From NCBI GenBank assembly GCA_040754075.1, contig JBFMDH010000021.1, forward strand, positions 61,901 to 125,900: a stretch of 64,000 nt of DNA, given 5' to 3'. Positions 53,554 to 62,617 of the stretch are shown in pieces (the stretch's first letter is position 1; every line of letters starts with the position of its first letter). The notes under the pieces are model-generated. The model did not search any database. It had not been told where the DNA came from and worked only from the letters and a program-made list of their open reading frames with translations. Made by a program: the position numbers and the translations under genes. This DNA is from Acidobacteriota bacterium. Its GTDB lineage: Bacteria; Acidobacteriota; Blastocatellia; UBA7656.

Positions 53554-55608
53554 TTATTTTCCCAACTGTTGTTTGGCGGCTTCGACGACTTTTTCAACCG
53601 TAAAGCCGAAAAATTTCAACAGGTCTTTGAAGGGTGCAGATGCGCCGAAGGTTTTCATGCTGACGTTCGCGCCTTTCAAACCGGTGTAGCGATCCCACCC
53701 CTGCGCGACGCCAAGTTCTACGGAGACTCGCGCTGTGACATCCGACGGCAAGACGCTCTCTTTATATTCCTGAGGTTGCTTCTCAAACAGTTCAAATGAC
53801 GGCATGCTGACTACGCGGGCTTTGATGCCTTCGGTTTTCAATTGTTCGTAAGCCTCAACGCATAGCGGCACCTCGCTTCCCGTCGCCATTAAAATCACTT
53901 CGGGTTTGCCGTCTTCGGCATCGGCTAAAACATACGCGCCCTTAGCGAGTCCCGCTGCCGCCGCGTATTTCGTTCTATCCAAAGTCGGCACCGCTTGCCG
54001 CGTGACCACCAGCGCCACCGGGTTATGCGTGAGTTGCATCATCACGCGCCAGGCTTCGACAACTTCGTTGGCATCACCCGGTCGGATGGTGATGAAGTTA
54101 GGAATCGCGCGCAACGATGCCAGTTGTTCAATCGGTTGATGCGTAGGCCCGTCTTCGCCGACGCCAACCGAATCATGGGTGAAGACATGAATGGTCGGAA
54201 TTTCCATCAAGGCGCTCAAACGCAATGCAGGGCGCGCATAATCGCTGAAAATCAAAAAGCCGGAGCCGTAAGCTCGCACTTTGGAAAGCGCCATGCCGTT
54301 AATAATCGAAGCCATCGCGTGTTCGCGAACCCCGAAATGAAAATTGCGCCCGCCATAACTTCCCGCCTGAAAATCGCCTGCCCCTTCAAAGGTCAATCTG
54401 GTTTTGGTCGAAGGCGCAAGGTCAGCCGAACCGCCAATCACCCAGGGCACCTGCGGGGCAATCGCATTCAACACTTTGCCGGAAGCGTCGCGAAGCGCCA
54501 GCCCTTTGGCATCTGCCGCAAAGGTCGGTAAATCCTTATCCCAACCATCAGGCAAATCGCGGGCTTCCATTTTTAAAAATTGCCCGGCGAGTTCCGGGTA
54601 GGCTTTCTGATACTCGGCAAACATCGCGTCCCAAGATTGGTGCAACTCGGCGCCGCGTTTTCCGAAACCTTCGGCAAAATGGTCACACACGCCATCGGGC
54701 ACATAAAAATTTTCTTCGCCTGCCCAGCTATAAAATTTCTTGGTTAAAGCGATTTCATCTGCGCCGAGTGGCTCGCCGTGCGCCCCGTGGGTGTCTTGCT
54801 TGTTAGGCGCGCCCCAGGCGATGTGGCTTTTGACGATAATCATGGTCGGACGCTCTTTTTCAGCTTTGAATTTCTTGAGCGCATCCTCTAACGCATCGAG
54901 GTCGTTGGCATCTTCAACCTGCAAAACATTCCAACCATAAGCCAGAAACCTGCCGCCGACATCTTCGGTAAAAGCGAGGTCGGTTTTGCCTTCGATAGTG
55001 ATGCGGTTGCTATCATAAATCCAGCAGAGGTTCGAGAGTTTCAAATGTCCTGCAAGCGACGCGGCTTCGCTGGCGACGCCTTCCATCATGCAACCGTCGC
55101 CGGTAATCGAATAGACATCGTAATCAACCAGATCAAAACCCGGACGGTTGAAATAACTGGCTTTCCAACGTTCGGCAATCGCCATGCCAACGCTATTGGC
55201 AACGCCCTGTCCCAAAGGTCCCGTGGTCGTTTCAACTCCCGAAGTCAAATGTGATTCGGGATGCCCGGGCGTGCGGCTATGGAGTTGACGGAAGCGTTTG
55301 ATTTCATCAAGCGTGACGGCGAGTTCGCCTGTCGGTTTGCCTTCGCTGTCCAGTTGTTTAACCCCTGTCAAATACAACATCGAATAGAGCAACATCGACG
55401 CATGTCCGATAGACAGCACGAAGCGGTCGCGGTTAGCCCACAACGGCGCGTCGGGGTCGTATCGCAAAAATTTCTGATAAATCGCATAGGCGACCGGAGC
55501 CATCGCCATCGGTGTTCCCGGATGCCCGGAATTGGCTTGTTGAACGGCGTCCATTGATAAAGTGCGAATGGTATTGATGCTGAGATTTTCAATAGTTGAT
55601 GTGCTCAC
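53554..55608 (-). CDS. tkt: Transketolase
   Basis: A 684-residue thiamine-diphosphate enzyme of the non-oxidative pentose phosphate pathway. Motifs: QANSGHPGTPMAMAPVAYAI near the start, GHASMLLYSMLYLTG, the ThDP motif TGDGCMMEGVASEAASLAG (about 160-178), and the Pyr-domain VFTHDSVGVGEDGPTHQPIEQLA (about 475-500). Length is typical. The start is GTG 55608, supported by the upstream GGGGAAG. It begins the minus-strand tkt, isomerase, gnd, TA, zwf locus. Confidence 0.95.
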   Translation of the reverse strand: MSTSTIENLSINTIRTLSMDAVQQANSGHPGTPMAMAPVAYAIYQKFLRYDPDAPLWANRDRFVLSIGHASMLLYSMLYLTGVKQLDSEGKPTGELAVTLDEIKRFRQLHSRTPGHPESHLTSGVETTTGPLGQGVANSVGMAIAERWKASYFNRPGFDLVDYDVYSITGDGCMMEGVASEAASLAGHLKLSNLCWIYDSNRITIEGKTDLAFTEDVGGRFLAYGWNVLQVEDANDLDALEDALKKFKAEKERPTMIIVKSHIAWGAPNKQDTHGAHGEPLGADEIALTKKFYSWAGEENFYVPDGVCDHFAEGFGKRGAELHQSWDAMFAEYQKAYPELAGQFLKMEARDLPDGWDKDLPTFAADAKGLALRDASGKVLNAIAPQVPWVIGGSADLAPSTKTRLTFEGAGDFQAGSYGGRNFHFGVREHAMASIINGMALSKVRAYGSGFLIFSDYARPALRLSALMEIPTIHVFTHDSVGVGEDGPTHQPIEQLASLRAIPNFITIRPGDANEVVEAWRVMMQLTHNPVALVVTRQAVPTLDRTKYAAAAGLAKGAYVLADAEDGKPEVILMATGSEVPLCVEAYEQLKTEGIKARVVSMPSFELFEKQPQEYKESVLPSDVTARVSVELGVAQGWDRYTGLKGANVSMKTFGASAPFKDLLKFFGFTVEKVVEAAKQQLGK

Positions 55609-56342
55609 GCTCTTCCCCTTTCAAAGATGGCTTGTTGTTTTGCGGTAATAATGAGAATTCTATAATCCAATCCTCTAACGAAATCCCTGAAGACGTTTCG
55701 CTTATTCCCATGTTCAAAAGAAAGCTATCTGCTCAAATCCGTCTTGGCAATAGCGCGAGTGATTAAATTTCGGTTAATCGCCGGTTGGCTCGGTCGTTGG
55801 TAAAAATTGCGTTGCCGCATATCATCATTGGGCGATTCCTGAAAGTAAATATTTATCCTCGGATTGCACGGAAAATGCGGATTGAGCGGATTCATTTCAT
55901 ATCCGCTTCATCCGTTTTCATCCGTCAAACCCTAAAATAAATTTTACCTTTCACTGACCAGGGATTGAGTTATTGGCAGGTCGCTCGATTTCAGACATTG
56001 GCAACCGACGCAATAAAGCGCCGACAGGTGCAGGCTGAATGTTGCAGCAAAATCTGCAAGTCAATCGGCTAAGTTATTGAATTCTCAAGCAGGTTTTGCG
56101 GCTCAGCAAGTGGCACAGGCATTGCCATATAAAGCGGCGAAGCGTTTGCGATTGAAAAATCATAAACGCTTCAAATCCAAAAACGATGAGAGTCGTTTCG
56201 GTCTAACACGCGCAACCAATCTGAGGCAGTGCGCGGTTGAGGCAAGCCAAAGCTTGACCTGACAACGCACTGCACAGAAAGGCTTCTTTAATACTTCTCA
56301 AAAAATCTCGACAACAACTTTTAAATCACTAACCGATTTTCA
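55609..56342. other. Gene-free 0.7-kb spacer upstream of tkt
   Basis: It should contain the tkt promoter, which I could not place. Words of a palindromic type (GCGGATTGAGCGGATTC, then ATCCGCTTCATCCG and TTTTCATCCG, at about 55878-55927) resemble the other spacer repeats (family R7). A 61-codon TTG frame at 56077 lacks support and is not called. Confidence 0.45.
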
Positions 56343-58199
56343 TTACTGTGCAGCGATGACCCGCAATTTATAACCGAGGCTGCTGTTTTCAAACGCGCTG
56401 ATGCCAATGGTGTAAGTTCCCGGCGCAAGCGTAATCGCTAAAAATTCATTCGCCGTTGGCCCGTTGCTTTTGCCCATCACTACGCTTGAATCCGTAACCG
56501 AAGCTTTTTTCTTGCCCACGGTGGCGGCGTTAAACAGGTACATATCGAGGTCGCCGCCCGCGTTGTCTACGGGTTCGAGAATGATGAAATACAGTTTCGA
56601 TGCGGTGACTGTGAATTTATAAAAATCCTCAATCGGGTCAACTGTCGCTCCCGGCAGATTGGTAATCCTGAAATTGCTCGCATCATTCCCCGCGACCCTC
56701 CCGACAATTTCAAGTGGCGGATTGACTACCGGTGCCTGACGGATTTTATTATTCGGTTCGGTCTCACCAATTGATGTGAAATTGCCGAGATTCAGCCCGT
56801 TAATCAACAAATCGATTCCCGATGTGGTGTTGCCGGCGCGCACTGTGACCGGCGTAAATACCGACACCGAATTCGAGGTGTTATTCACGCCGTTGTAATA
56901 CTCTTCGGAAACCGGAATGGGAATTTGATTGCCAAGCGGCCCGATGCCTGACCCGCCGACGGCGCTGTCATTGAGGCGTTGCAACAAAACCATGTACTCG
57001 CCATCGGCAAGCCCGCTGATTTTGTAACGCCCGCTGCCAAACTGTAATCCTGTTACTGCGCTTGCAGCAGTCGCGAGACTATCGGTGCTGTCCTGCGCCG
57101 GCGGACTCATCGGCACGCTATCGCCATCAAGCGGAACCGCCGCTGTCGGAAATCCTGTGAAGGCGGTGGTGTCAACGGCAGGCGGATACGCGCCTCTGCT
57201 AATGCGTCGCGCTACGACATTGATGCCGGTGACGGGGATTTCGGCGTCACCGGCTTTAATCAACACGCGCCCTTCAATCGAGCCGGTCGAAGCCAGATAT
57301 TCAGGCGTGGGATAGAGATTTGATAAAGCGGTCGTGGTATCGAAATCAAGCGATGCAACAAAAAATCCCGAACTCGCAAACCCACTCGCGGCAAGCACAG
57401 AACCGGGCGCTCTCGTGGTTGCCGAAAATAGAAACGGGTAGAGCGTTTCGGTAAACGGCACGAACAAATCGAAAGCCTGCGCCCGCGTGTAATCGGCAGG
57501 CTGCACCGAATTGACGCCATTGGCGGCAATATCGCCATTGATTTGCGCGTGGTCTAAGGGTCCCGCGAAATGTCCGAATTCATGTGTGAAGACACCGAGA
57601 AAAGGAATTTCGCCAACCCGACTGATTGCCGCGCCGTTGAGTACCACGATGCCTTCTCTAAGCGTGTTGCTTTCCGTATCGACGCGAATGAAATCGAAAA
57701 AGCCGAGCACCCCGCCGCCGCCGGTGATCCCACCATCGCTGTCAAACACTATCGGATTTTGAAACGACCCGCCGGTGCTGTTGTAAACCAATCCGATATT
57801 CGAGCCGTTGACATCCATCACTACCCCGGTGTTGGGATTGCGAATCGCCCCGGCATTGACGAATCTCAGGGTTGAGGTGGGAATCGCTGAATACTCATTG
57901 AAAATCCGGTCAACCAGCGCCACGGCTTTTTCATTCGATAAGCTGCCAAGCGTTCCCGAATCGACGCGATACAACACGCGCCCCTCGGCATCGACGGTTT
58001 GGGTGTTGAGCTGCCCGCCCTGCACAGTCGCGCGCGCCCACAATAACGGTTGCCCGTTGGCGCCAACCACCAGAGATCCTCCCGCCAAAGCGTTTGCCGT
58101 CATCAACGCTGCCAGCATCGCAATTATCGAAAGCGACAAGAGTACCCGCGAGTTGCAAAATAATCTTTTCAAATGAAATTTAAAGCTTGAATGTTTCAT
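56343..58199 (-). CDS. Secreted metzincin-like metallopeptidase with C-terminal pre-peptidase domain
   Basis: A 618-residue exported protein. The signal peptide is about 15-40 (VLLSLSIIAMLAALMTANALA). A matrixin-like domain carries HEFGHFAGPLDHAQ (about residue 208): the first two His and the Glu are present, and either Asp (as in HExxHxxGxxD metzincins such as snapalysin) or the next His could be the third ligand. A central Ig-like region follows, and the C-terminal PPC-type domain (about 500-618; TEPNNKIRQA ... FYKFTVTASKLYFIILEP ... GGDLDMYLFNA) closes the chain. The ATG overlaps the upstream gene's stop (ATGA). Confidence 0.82.
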   Translation of the reverse strand: MKHSSFKFHLKRLFCNSRVLLSLSIIAMLAALMTANALAGGSLVVGANGQPLLWARATVQGGQLNTQTVDAEGRVLYRVDSGTLGSLSNEKAVALVDRIFNEYSAIPTSTLRFVNAGAIRNPNTGVVMDVNGSNIGLVYNSTGGSFQNPIVFDSDGGITGGGGVLGFFDFIRVDTESNTLREGIVVLNGAAISRVGEIPFLGVFTHEFGHFAGPLDHAQINGDIAANGVNSVQPADYTRAQAFDLFVPFTETLYPFLFSATTRAPGSVLAASGFASSGFFVASLDFDTTTALSNLYPTPEYLASTGSIEGRVLIKAGDAEIPVTGINVVARRISRGAYPPAVDTTAFTGFPTAAVPLDGDSVPMSPPAQDSTDSLATAASAVTGLQFGSGRYKISGLADGEYMVLLQRLNDSAVGGSGIGPLGNQIPIPVSEEYYNGVNNTSNSVSVFTPVTVRAGNTTSGIDLLINGLNLGNFTSIGETEPNNKIRQAPVVNPPLEIVGRVAGNDASNFRITNLPGATVDPIEDFYKFTVTASKLYFIILEPVDNAGGDLDMYLFNAATVGKKKASVTDSSVVMGKSNGPTANEFLAITLAPGTYTIGISAFENSSLGYKLRVIAAQ

Positions 58200-58945
58200 T
58201 GAATGTTTGCTCCCTGAATGATTGAACCTCGCTCTCTGCCGTGCGTTGCGGTGATGCGGTCGACAACCTTGAGCATCGCATTTAACGGCAGCGCCCCGCG
58301 TTTATTGATTAAGGTTTGCGCTTCCGGGCTGACATTTTGCAACGGTTCATCAAGACTTGGAAAAATAATTTTCGCATCGGTTTCTTTTTTAATGCTCCAG
58401 CCATAGGGTGCATCAAATAGACCGGCATTATTGATGCTGTTACGCGCCAACACACTCCCCGAAGGCATCTCGGAAATCAAGAACGCCCCCTGATACAGCC
58501 CGACCGGATAGGTCAATTTGCCATTCATATAATTGGGCGTTAAAAAAAGCAACATGCGGTCACCAACCTCATACGAACTCATGCCGTGAATAAATTCACC
58601 GGGTTTAATCGTCTGCCCATGCATGGTCAGACCGGTTTCTTTGAACGCCGCGCGCGCCGGGTGTCCAAGTTGCGTAAAGGTGTACCGGCGATGCAGTTTG
58701 CCTTTATAAGCCGCTTCGACTTCAAAGGTGTAATGAGTCACAGACATCATGCCCTGGGCGATGAATGCTTCAGTCGCTTCGACGTTCACACAGCGACCGA
58801 GAAAAATTCTGTCGGCGGTGGCTTCCATATCTTCAAGATTGAACCGCACCACGGCGTGATGCGCCTCTGTGGAATGCCAGCCGTTTAAAACTGCCCATGC
58901 CGCAAGCGTCAGCATGAACATTGTTTTCATCAAGCGTACTGCCAT
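58196..58945 (-). CDS. Secreted protein of unknown function, partner of the metzincin
   Basis: A 249-residue exported protein. The signal peptide is about 5-28 (MKTMFMLTLAAWAVLNGWHSTEA), and the mature N-terminus begins with HHAVVRFNLEDMEATADRIFLGRCVNVE. The middle (THYTFEVEAAYKG, PGEFIHGMSSYEVGDRMLLFL) looks like a small beta-barrel of the NTF2- or OB-like type, but I recognise no family. GGGAGAAA precedes the ATG at 58945. It overlaps the metzincin gene by four bases, so it may be a chaperone, inhibitor or partner of the protease (inference). Confidence 0.6.
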   Translation of the reverse strand: MAVRLMKTMFMLTLAAWAVLNGWHSTEAHHAVVRFNLEDMEATADRIFLGRCVNVEATEAFIAQGMMSVTHYTFEVEAAYKGKLHRRYTFTQLGHPARAAFKETGLTMHGQTIKPGEFIHGMSSYEVGDRMLLFLTPNYMNGKLTYPVGLYQGAFLISEMPSGSVLARNSINNAGLFDAPYGWSIKKETDAKIIFPSLDEPLQNVSPEAQTLINKRGALPLNAMLKVVDRITATHGRERGSIIQGANIQ

Positions 58946-59023
58946 AAATTTCTCCCTGTTTTATTCAGTCTGATGGATTCGGATAAAGTTTGAATTTCTG
59001 TGAACAAAATTGTTGATTACTGC

Positions 59024-59998
59024 CTATTCAAGCTTTTGAAGCGCGCCGCGTCTGCCGACCGCAAAACCCGTTGTCGCATTTATCAATTCGATTGCCAATA
59101 AATTTTTCGCTGAAACCGGCGGCTCAACCCTCCAGCTTTTGCCGCCATCGGTTGAATGCACCGTTGTGCCGCGCGCGCCTACTGCCCAAAAATTATTCTT
59201 GTCGGATGCGGCAACCGCGTTAAGCAGTTCGCCAGTGCCGGAATTGACCGACGTCCAATTCGTGCCGTTTTCATTCACTAGAATCGTGCCGTCTGCGCCA
59301 ACCGCAACTGCCAAACCATCGCCCGTGACCGCTAGTCCCAACAAAGCTTTTGTAGTATTCGAGACTTGCTGAGTCCAGCTTTTGCCCGCGTCACTGGTCG
59401 CCAAGATCAAGCCATCTTCACCAACGATGAATCCGCGTTCGGGAGAAGCAAAGCGAATCGTCCACAAATCTTCGACGCGGCTGGTGGCTACAGATTCCCA
59501 ACGATTTCCACCATCCGTGGTGCGTAAAACCAACCCCCGCCCCCCGGCGGCAAACCCTTGTTCCACATCAACGAAACAGAGCGAATTCAAAACCTCGCCT
59601 TCGCGTTCAAAGCGCTGGGTTTTCCAGGTCAAGCCGCCATCGTCCGTGCGTTCAATGCGTCCGGCAAACCCAACCATCCACCCGCGAGTTGGGCTTACGA
59701 ATTGAATGGCGGCAAAGACCTCTGTGGTTTTATAAATCACCTGCCAACTGTTGCCGCCGTCTGTGGTGCGCAGCAGCGGTCCGCCTTGCGGGCTGATGTC
59801 ACCCACTGCCCAGCCGGTTTTTTCATCAACGAAATCGATTGCCAGCAAATCATAAGGGCTGAGGCTTTGACCTGCGATCCAACGACTGGGTGAGGAACTA
59901 TTCTTGTTCGGTTCGGGAGAAGGCTTTTTATTATTACAAGAAACAATTAAAAAAGTGAATGACAGAAAAAAGAACGACCAAATTAATTTCCTTTGCAT
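59024..59998 (-). CDS. BNR-repeat lipoprotein (YCF48/Hcf136-like)
   Basis: A 324-residue lipoprotein. The lipobox LIVSC places the lipidated Cys at residue 21. The mature chain has seven or so propeller blades, each with an Asp-box (TTDGGNSW, TDDGGLTW, TTDGGNRW, TSDAGKSW, STDGGKSW) and GWxVG-type strands (GWAVGD, GWMVGF, GFIVGE, FWAVGA, GFAVGR). This pattern is the YCF48/Hcf136-like fold, which in photosystem assembly acts as a chaperone; here a periplasmic or outer-membrane scaffold role is the best guess. It is monocistronic. Confidence 0.85.
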   Translation of the reverse strand: MQRKLIWSFFFLSFTFLIVSCNNKKPSPEPNKNSSSPSRWIAGQSLSPYDLLAIDFVDEKTGWAVGDISPQGGPLLRTTDGGNSWQVIYKTTEVFAAIQFVSPTRGWMVGFAGRIERTDDGGLTWKTQRFEREGEVLNSLCFVDVEQGFAAGGRGLVLRTTDGGNRWESVATSRVEDLWTIRFASPERGFIVGEDGLILATSDAGKSWTQQVSNTTKALLGLAVTGDGLAVAVGADGTILVNENGTNWTSVNSGTGELLNAVAASDKNNFWAVGARGTTVHSTDGGKSWRVEPPVSAKNLLAIELINATTGFAVGRRGALQKLE

Positions 59999-60084
59999 TA
60001 ATCAACACCGAAATTTTTTTAAGGAAGCCAAATTATAAACTTTGCCAGACGCAGAAGAAAGCGGGAGATTTGGGAAAGCCCAAT

Positions 60085-60129
60085 CAAAAAACCAAGGCGC
60101 GAGTTTTGAACTGATAAAAAACCCGCGCC
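60085..60129 (-). terminator. Rho-independent terminator of the UDP-sugar dehydrogenase operon
   Basis: On the minus strand, GGCGCGGGTTTT pairs with AAAACTCGCGCC (one wobble; positions 60118-60129 and 60096-60107), followed by a U-rich run (60085-60091). Confidence 0.75.
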
Positions 60130-60144
60130 TGTTGGAGATGCGTT

Positions 60145-61461
60145 TTATAAGCGAATGATTTTCGCTTCGTGTTCGGAGAGATTGAGGTTGCGTGTGGCGT
60201 TGCGTGTATCGACGATGAGCGGCGCGAGGGTCACGACTTTTGCGTAATCAATCGTCGAATGGTCGGTGACGATGATTACAGCATCGCATTCTTTCAACAT
60301 CTCGTCCGTCAGTTCGACACTCTCTAAGGAACCTTTGCCATCCAAATCCATTTTGGCAATGTGCGGGTCGTGGTAGCTGAGTTGCGCCCCTTTATCCAAA
60401 AGCTGTTCGGCGATGGCGAGCGCCGGCGATTCGCGCACATCATCAATATCTTTTTTATAGGCAACCCCGAGCATCAAGACTTTCGAGCCTTTCAAGGGTT
60501 TTCCCTGCTCATTCAAGCCGTCCTGAATGAGTCTTACGACATAACGCGGCATATAAGAATTGACCTCTTCGGCAAGCCCGATGAAGCGCGCTTCAAAACC
60601 ATGCAACCGCGCTTTCCATGAAAGATAATGCGGGTCGAGCGGGATGCAGTGGCCCCCTATTCCAGGACCCGGATAAAACGCCATAAAGCCGAAGGGTTTG
60701 GTGGCTGCGGCTTGAATGACTTCCCACGAATCAATCCCCAGGTGATAGCAGAGTTGGGCGATTTCGTTGACCATCGCAATGTTTACCGAACGAAAGGTGT
60801 TTTCCAAAAGCTTGGCGGTTTCGGCAACTCTCGCGCTGGAAACTTTATGCACCCGTTCAACGATGGTTTGATAGAGCGCCGCCGCCATATCCATCGAAGC
60901 GTGCGACACGCCGCCGACCACTTTCGGAATGTTGTGGGTTTGAAATTGCGGATTGCCGGGATCGACGCGCTCCGGTGAAAAGGCGAGAAAGAAATCTTCA
61001 TCGAGTTTCAAGCTGGTCTCTTCGAGCATCGGCAATAACACTTCGTCTGTGGTGCCGGGATAGGTTGTCGATTCGAGAATAATCAATTGCGGCGATTGAA
61101 TGTGCGCGCACACCTGTTCGGCGGCGGCGAGTATATAAGAAATATCCGGCTCTTTGGTTTTGCGAAGCGGCGTCGGCACACAAATCACCACGGCATCGGT
61201 TTTGCGCAATTTGGAAAAGTCAGTGGTTGCCGACAGATTGCCTTTTTCAACCAGGGTTTTGACGGCTTCGGTCGGCACGTCGGGAATGTAAGAGATGCCT
61301 TCATTGATGACATTGGTGCGGCGATCATCAACATCAAAGCCGATGACCGTATGTCCGGCATGCGCCAGTTCAACAGCCAGTGGCAAACCGACATAACCCA
61401 AACCGATAACGCCGACAACCGCGCGTTTTTCATTGATTTTATTTAATAATTCCGAACTCAT
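60145..61461 (-). CDS. Nucleotide-sugar dehydrogenase (UDP-HexNAc dehydrogenase type)
   Basis: A 438-residue cytoplasmic enzyme oxidising a UDP-sugar C6 to the uronate. The Rossmann motif GVIGLGYVGLPLAVELAHAG (residues 17-36), the central ENTFRSVNIAMVNEIAQLC, and the catalytic Cys in PGIGGHCIPLDP are intact. The sequence looks closer to the WbpA/WecC branch (UDP-GlcNAc or ManNAc dehydrogenases) than to UDP-glucose dehydrogenases, but the substrate needs assay. The product would feed capsule, O-antigen or exopolysaccharide synthesis, fitting the preceding heptose genes in the same operon. Confidence 0.9.
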   Translation of the reverse strand: MSSELLNKINEKRAVVGVIGLGYVGLPLAVELAHAGHTVIGFDVDDRRTNVINEGISYIPDVPTEAVKTLVEKGNLSATTDFSKLRKTDAVVICVPTPLRKTKEPDISYILAAAEQVCAHIQSPQLIILESTTYPGTTDEVLLPMLEETSLKLDEDFFLAFSPERVDPGNPQFQTHNIPKVVGGVSHASMDMAAALYQTIVERVHKVSSARVAETAKLLENTFRSVNIAMVNEIAQLCYHLGIDSWEVIQAAATKPFGFMAFYPGPGIGGHCIPLDPHYLSWKARLHGFEARFIGLAEEVNSYMPRYVVRLIQDGLNEQGKPLKGSKVLMLGVAYKKDIDDVRESPALAIAEQLLDKGAQLSYHDPHIAKMDLDGKGSLESVELTDEMLKECDAVIIVTDHSTIDYAKVVTLAPLIVDTRNATRNLNLSEHEAKIIRL

Positions 61462-61603
61462 TTTAATTGATTACTCCGTGGTTAATTTGTTGTAGAGATT
61501 TTTGAACCTGAAATCTGTTTCTCTGCTTACTCGACCAAAGCGTTGATGCTGCTTTGAGAGCTAGTGCCTCTCTATCATCCAATCGAATCCATTTTCAATG
61601 CAA

Positions 61604-62596
61604 CTAAATCGTCGCCAGCAATTCTTTGCGGGTGACAGTTGCGGTGCCGAGTTTACCGACGACAACGCCCGCCGCGTGATTGGCAAGCACCGCCGCTTCA
61701 ACAAACGACGCGCCGCTGGCAAGCGCAAGCGTGAGGGTTGCAATCACCGTATCGCCTGCGCCCGTCACATCGTACACTTCACGCGCCACTGTGGGAATGT
61801 GCGTAAGCCTTTCGTCATCCGTAAACAACGACATGCCTTCTTCGCCGCGAGTGATGAGCGCAGCGCGACACTTGACGGTTTCGAGAATGCGTTTTCCGGC
61901 TTCGAGCAAACTGGCTTCATCTTCGATAGTGATTCTTGCAGCTTCGCTGGCTTCCTGATGATTGGGCGTGATGACCGTAACCGGCTGATAGCTCGCAAAA
62001 TCTCTGAGCTTCGGGTCTAAGCAGACCGTAAGCCCGCGCCCACGCGCCGCCGCAAGCGTCTGTTCGAGAACGCGCGCCGTAAGCAACCCTTTGCTGTAAT
62101 CGGAAACCACCACCGCATCGGCATCATCGAGTTGGTGAATGAAGGTGTGAATGATTTGCTCTTCGAGTTCAGTTGACACCCTTGCTTTGCTTTCACGGTC
62201 AGCGCGAACCACCTGTTGATTGTGCGCGATGATGCGGGTTTTTAAAGTCGTCGGGCGGTTGCTATCGGCAACCAAGCCATCGACTTTGACGCCGATTCTG
62301 GTAAACGCCTGGCGCAATCGTTCGGCATCCGCATCATCGCCGATGATGCCAACAGGCAAAGGCGCAGCGCCAAGCGCCACCAGGTTATTTACGACATTTC
62401 CCGCGCCGCCAAGCGCCAGCGTCTGGCGTTCGACTTCAACCACCGGGACGGGCGCTTCGGGAGAAATGCGCCGCACCCGCCCGAAAATAAATTCATCCAA
62501 CATCAAATCGCCGAGCACGATGATGCGTTTGCCATCGAACATTCCGGTTATGGATTCGGCGCGATGCTGTTCAATTGTTGCTTGCGACTGGCTCAT
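61604..62596 (-). CDS. rfaE1: D-glycero-beta-D-manno-heptose-7-phosphate kinase
   Basis: A 330-residue PfkB-family sugar kinase. Motifs: VLGDLMLDEFIFGRVRRISPEAPVPVVE near the start, GGAGNVVNNL, and the ATP/sugar site DVTGAGDTVIATL (about residues 275-287). The start region and EAPVPVV are diagnostic of RfaE1 (HldE N-terminal domain). The enzyme makes heptose-1,7-bisphosphate in ADP-heptose synthesis. The adenylyltransferase half (RfaE2) is not attached, so it should be encoded elsewhere. The ribosome site is weak. Confidence 0.92.
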   Translation of the reverse strand: MSQSQATIEQHRAESITGMFDGKRIIVLGDLMLDEFIFGRVRRISPEAPVPVVEVERQTLALGGAGNVVNNLVALGAAPLPVGIIGDDADAERLRQAFTRIGVKVDGLVADSNRPTTLKTRIIAHNQQVVRADRESKARVSTELEEQIIHTFIHQLDDADAVVVSDYSKGLLTARVLEQTLAAARGRGLTVCLDPKLRDFASYQPVTVITPNHQEASEAARITIEDEASLLEAGKRILETVKCRAALITRGEEGMSLFTDDERLTHIPTVAREVYDVTGAGDTVIATLTLALASGASFVEAAVLANHAAGVVVGKLGTATVTRKELLATI

Positions 62597-62617
62597 TCGT
62601 TTGGTTTACAACTTTCG

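Noticed and set aside
56077..56262. A 61-codon plus-strand frame upstream of tkt
   Set aside because: TTG start, no ribosome site, no recognisable domain.
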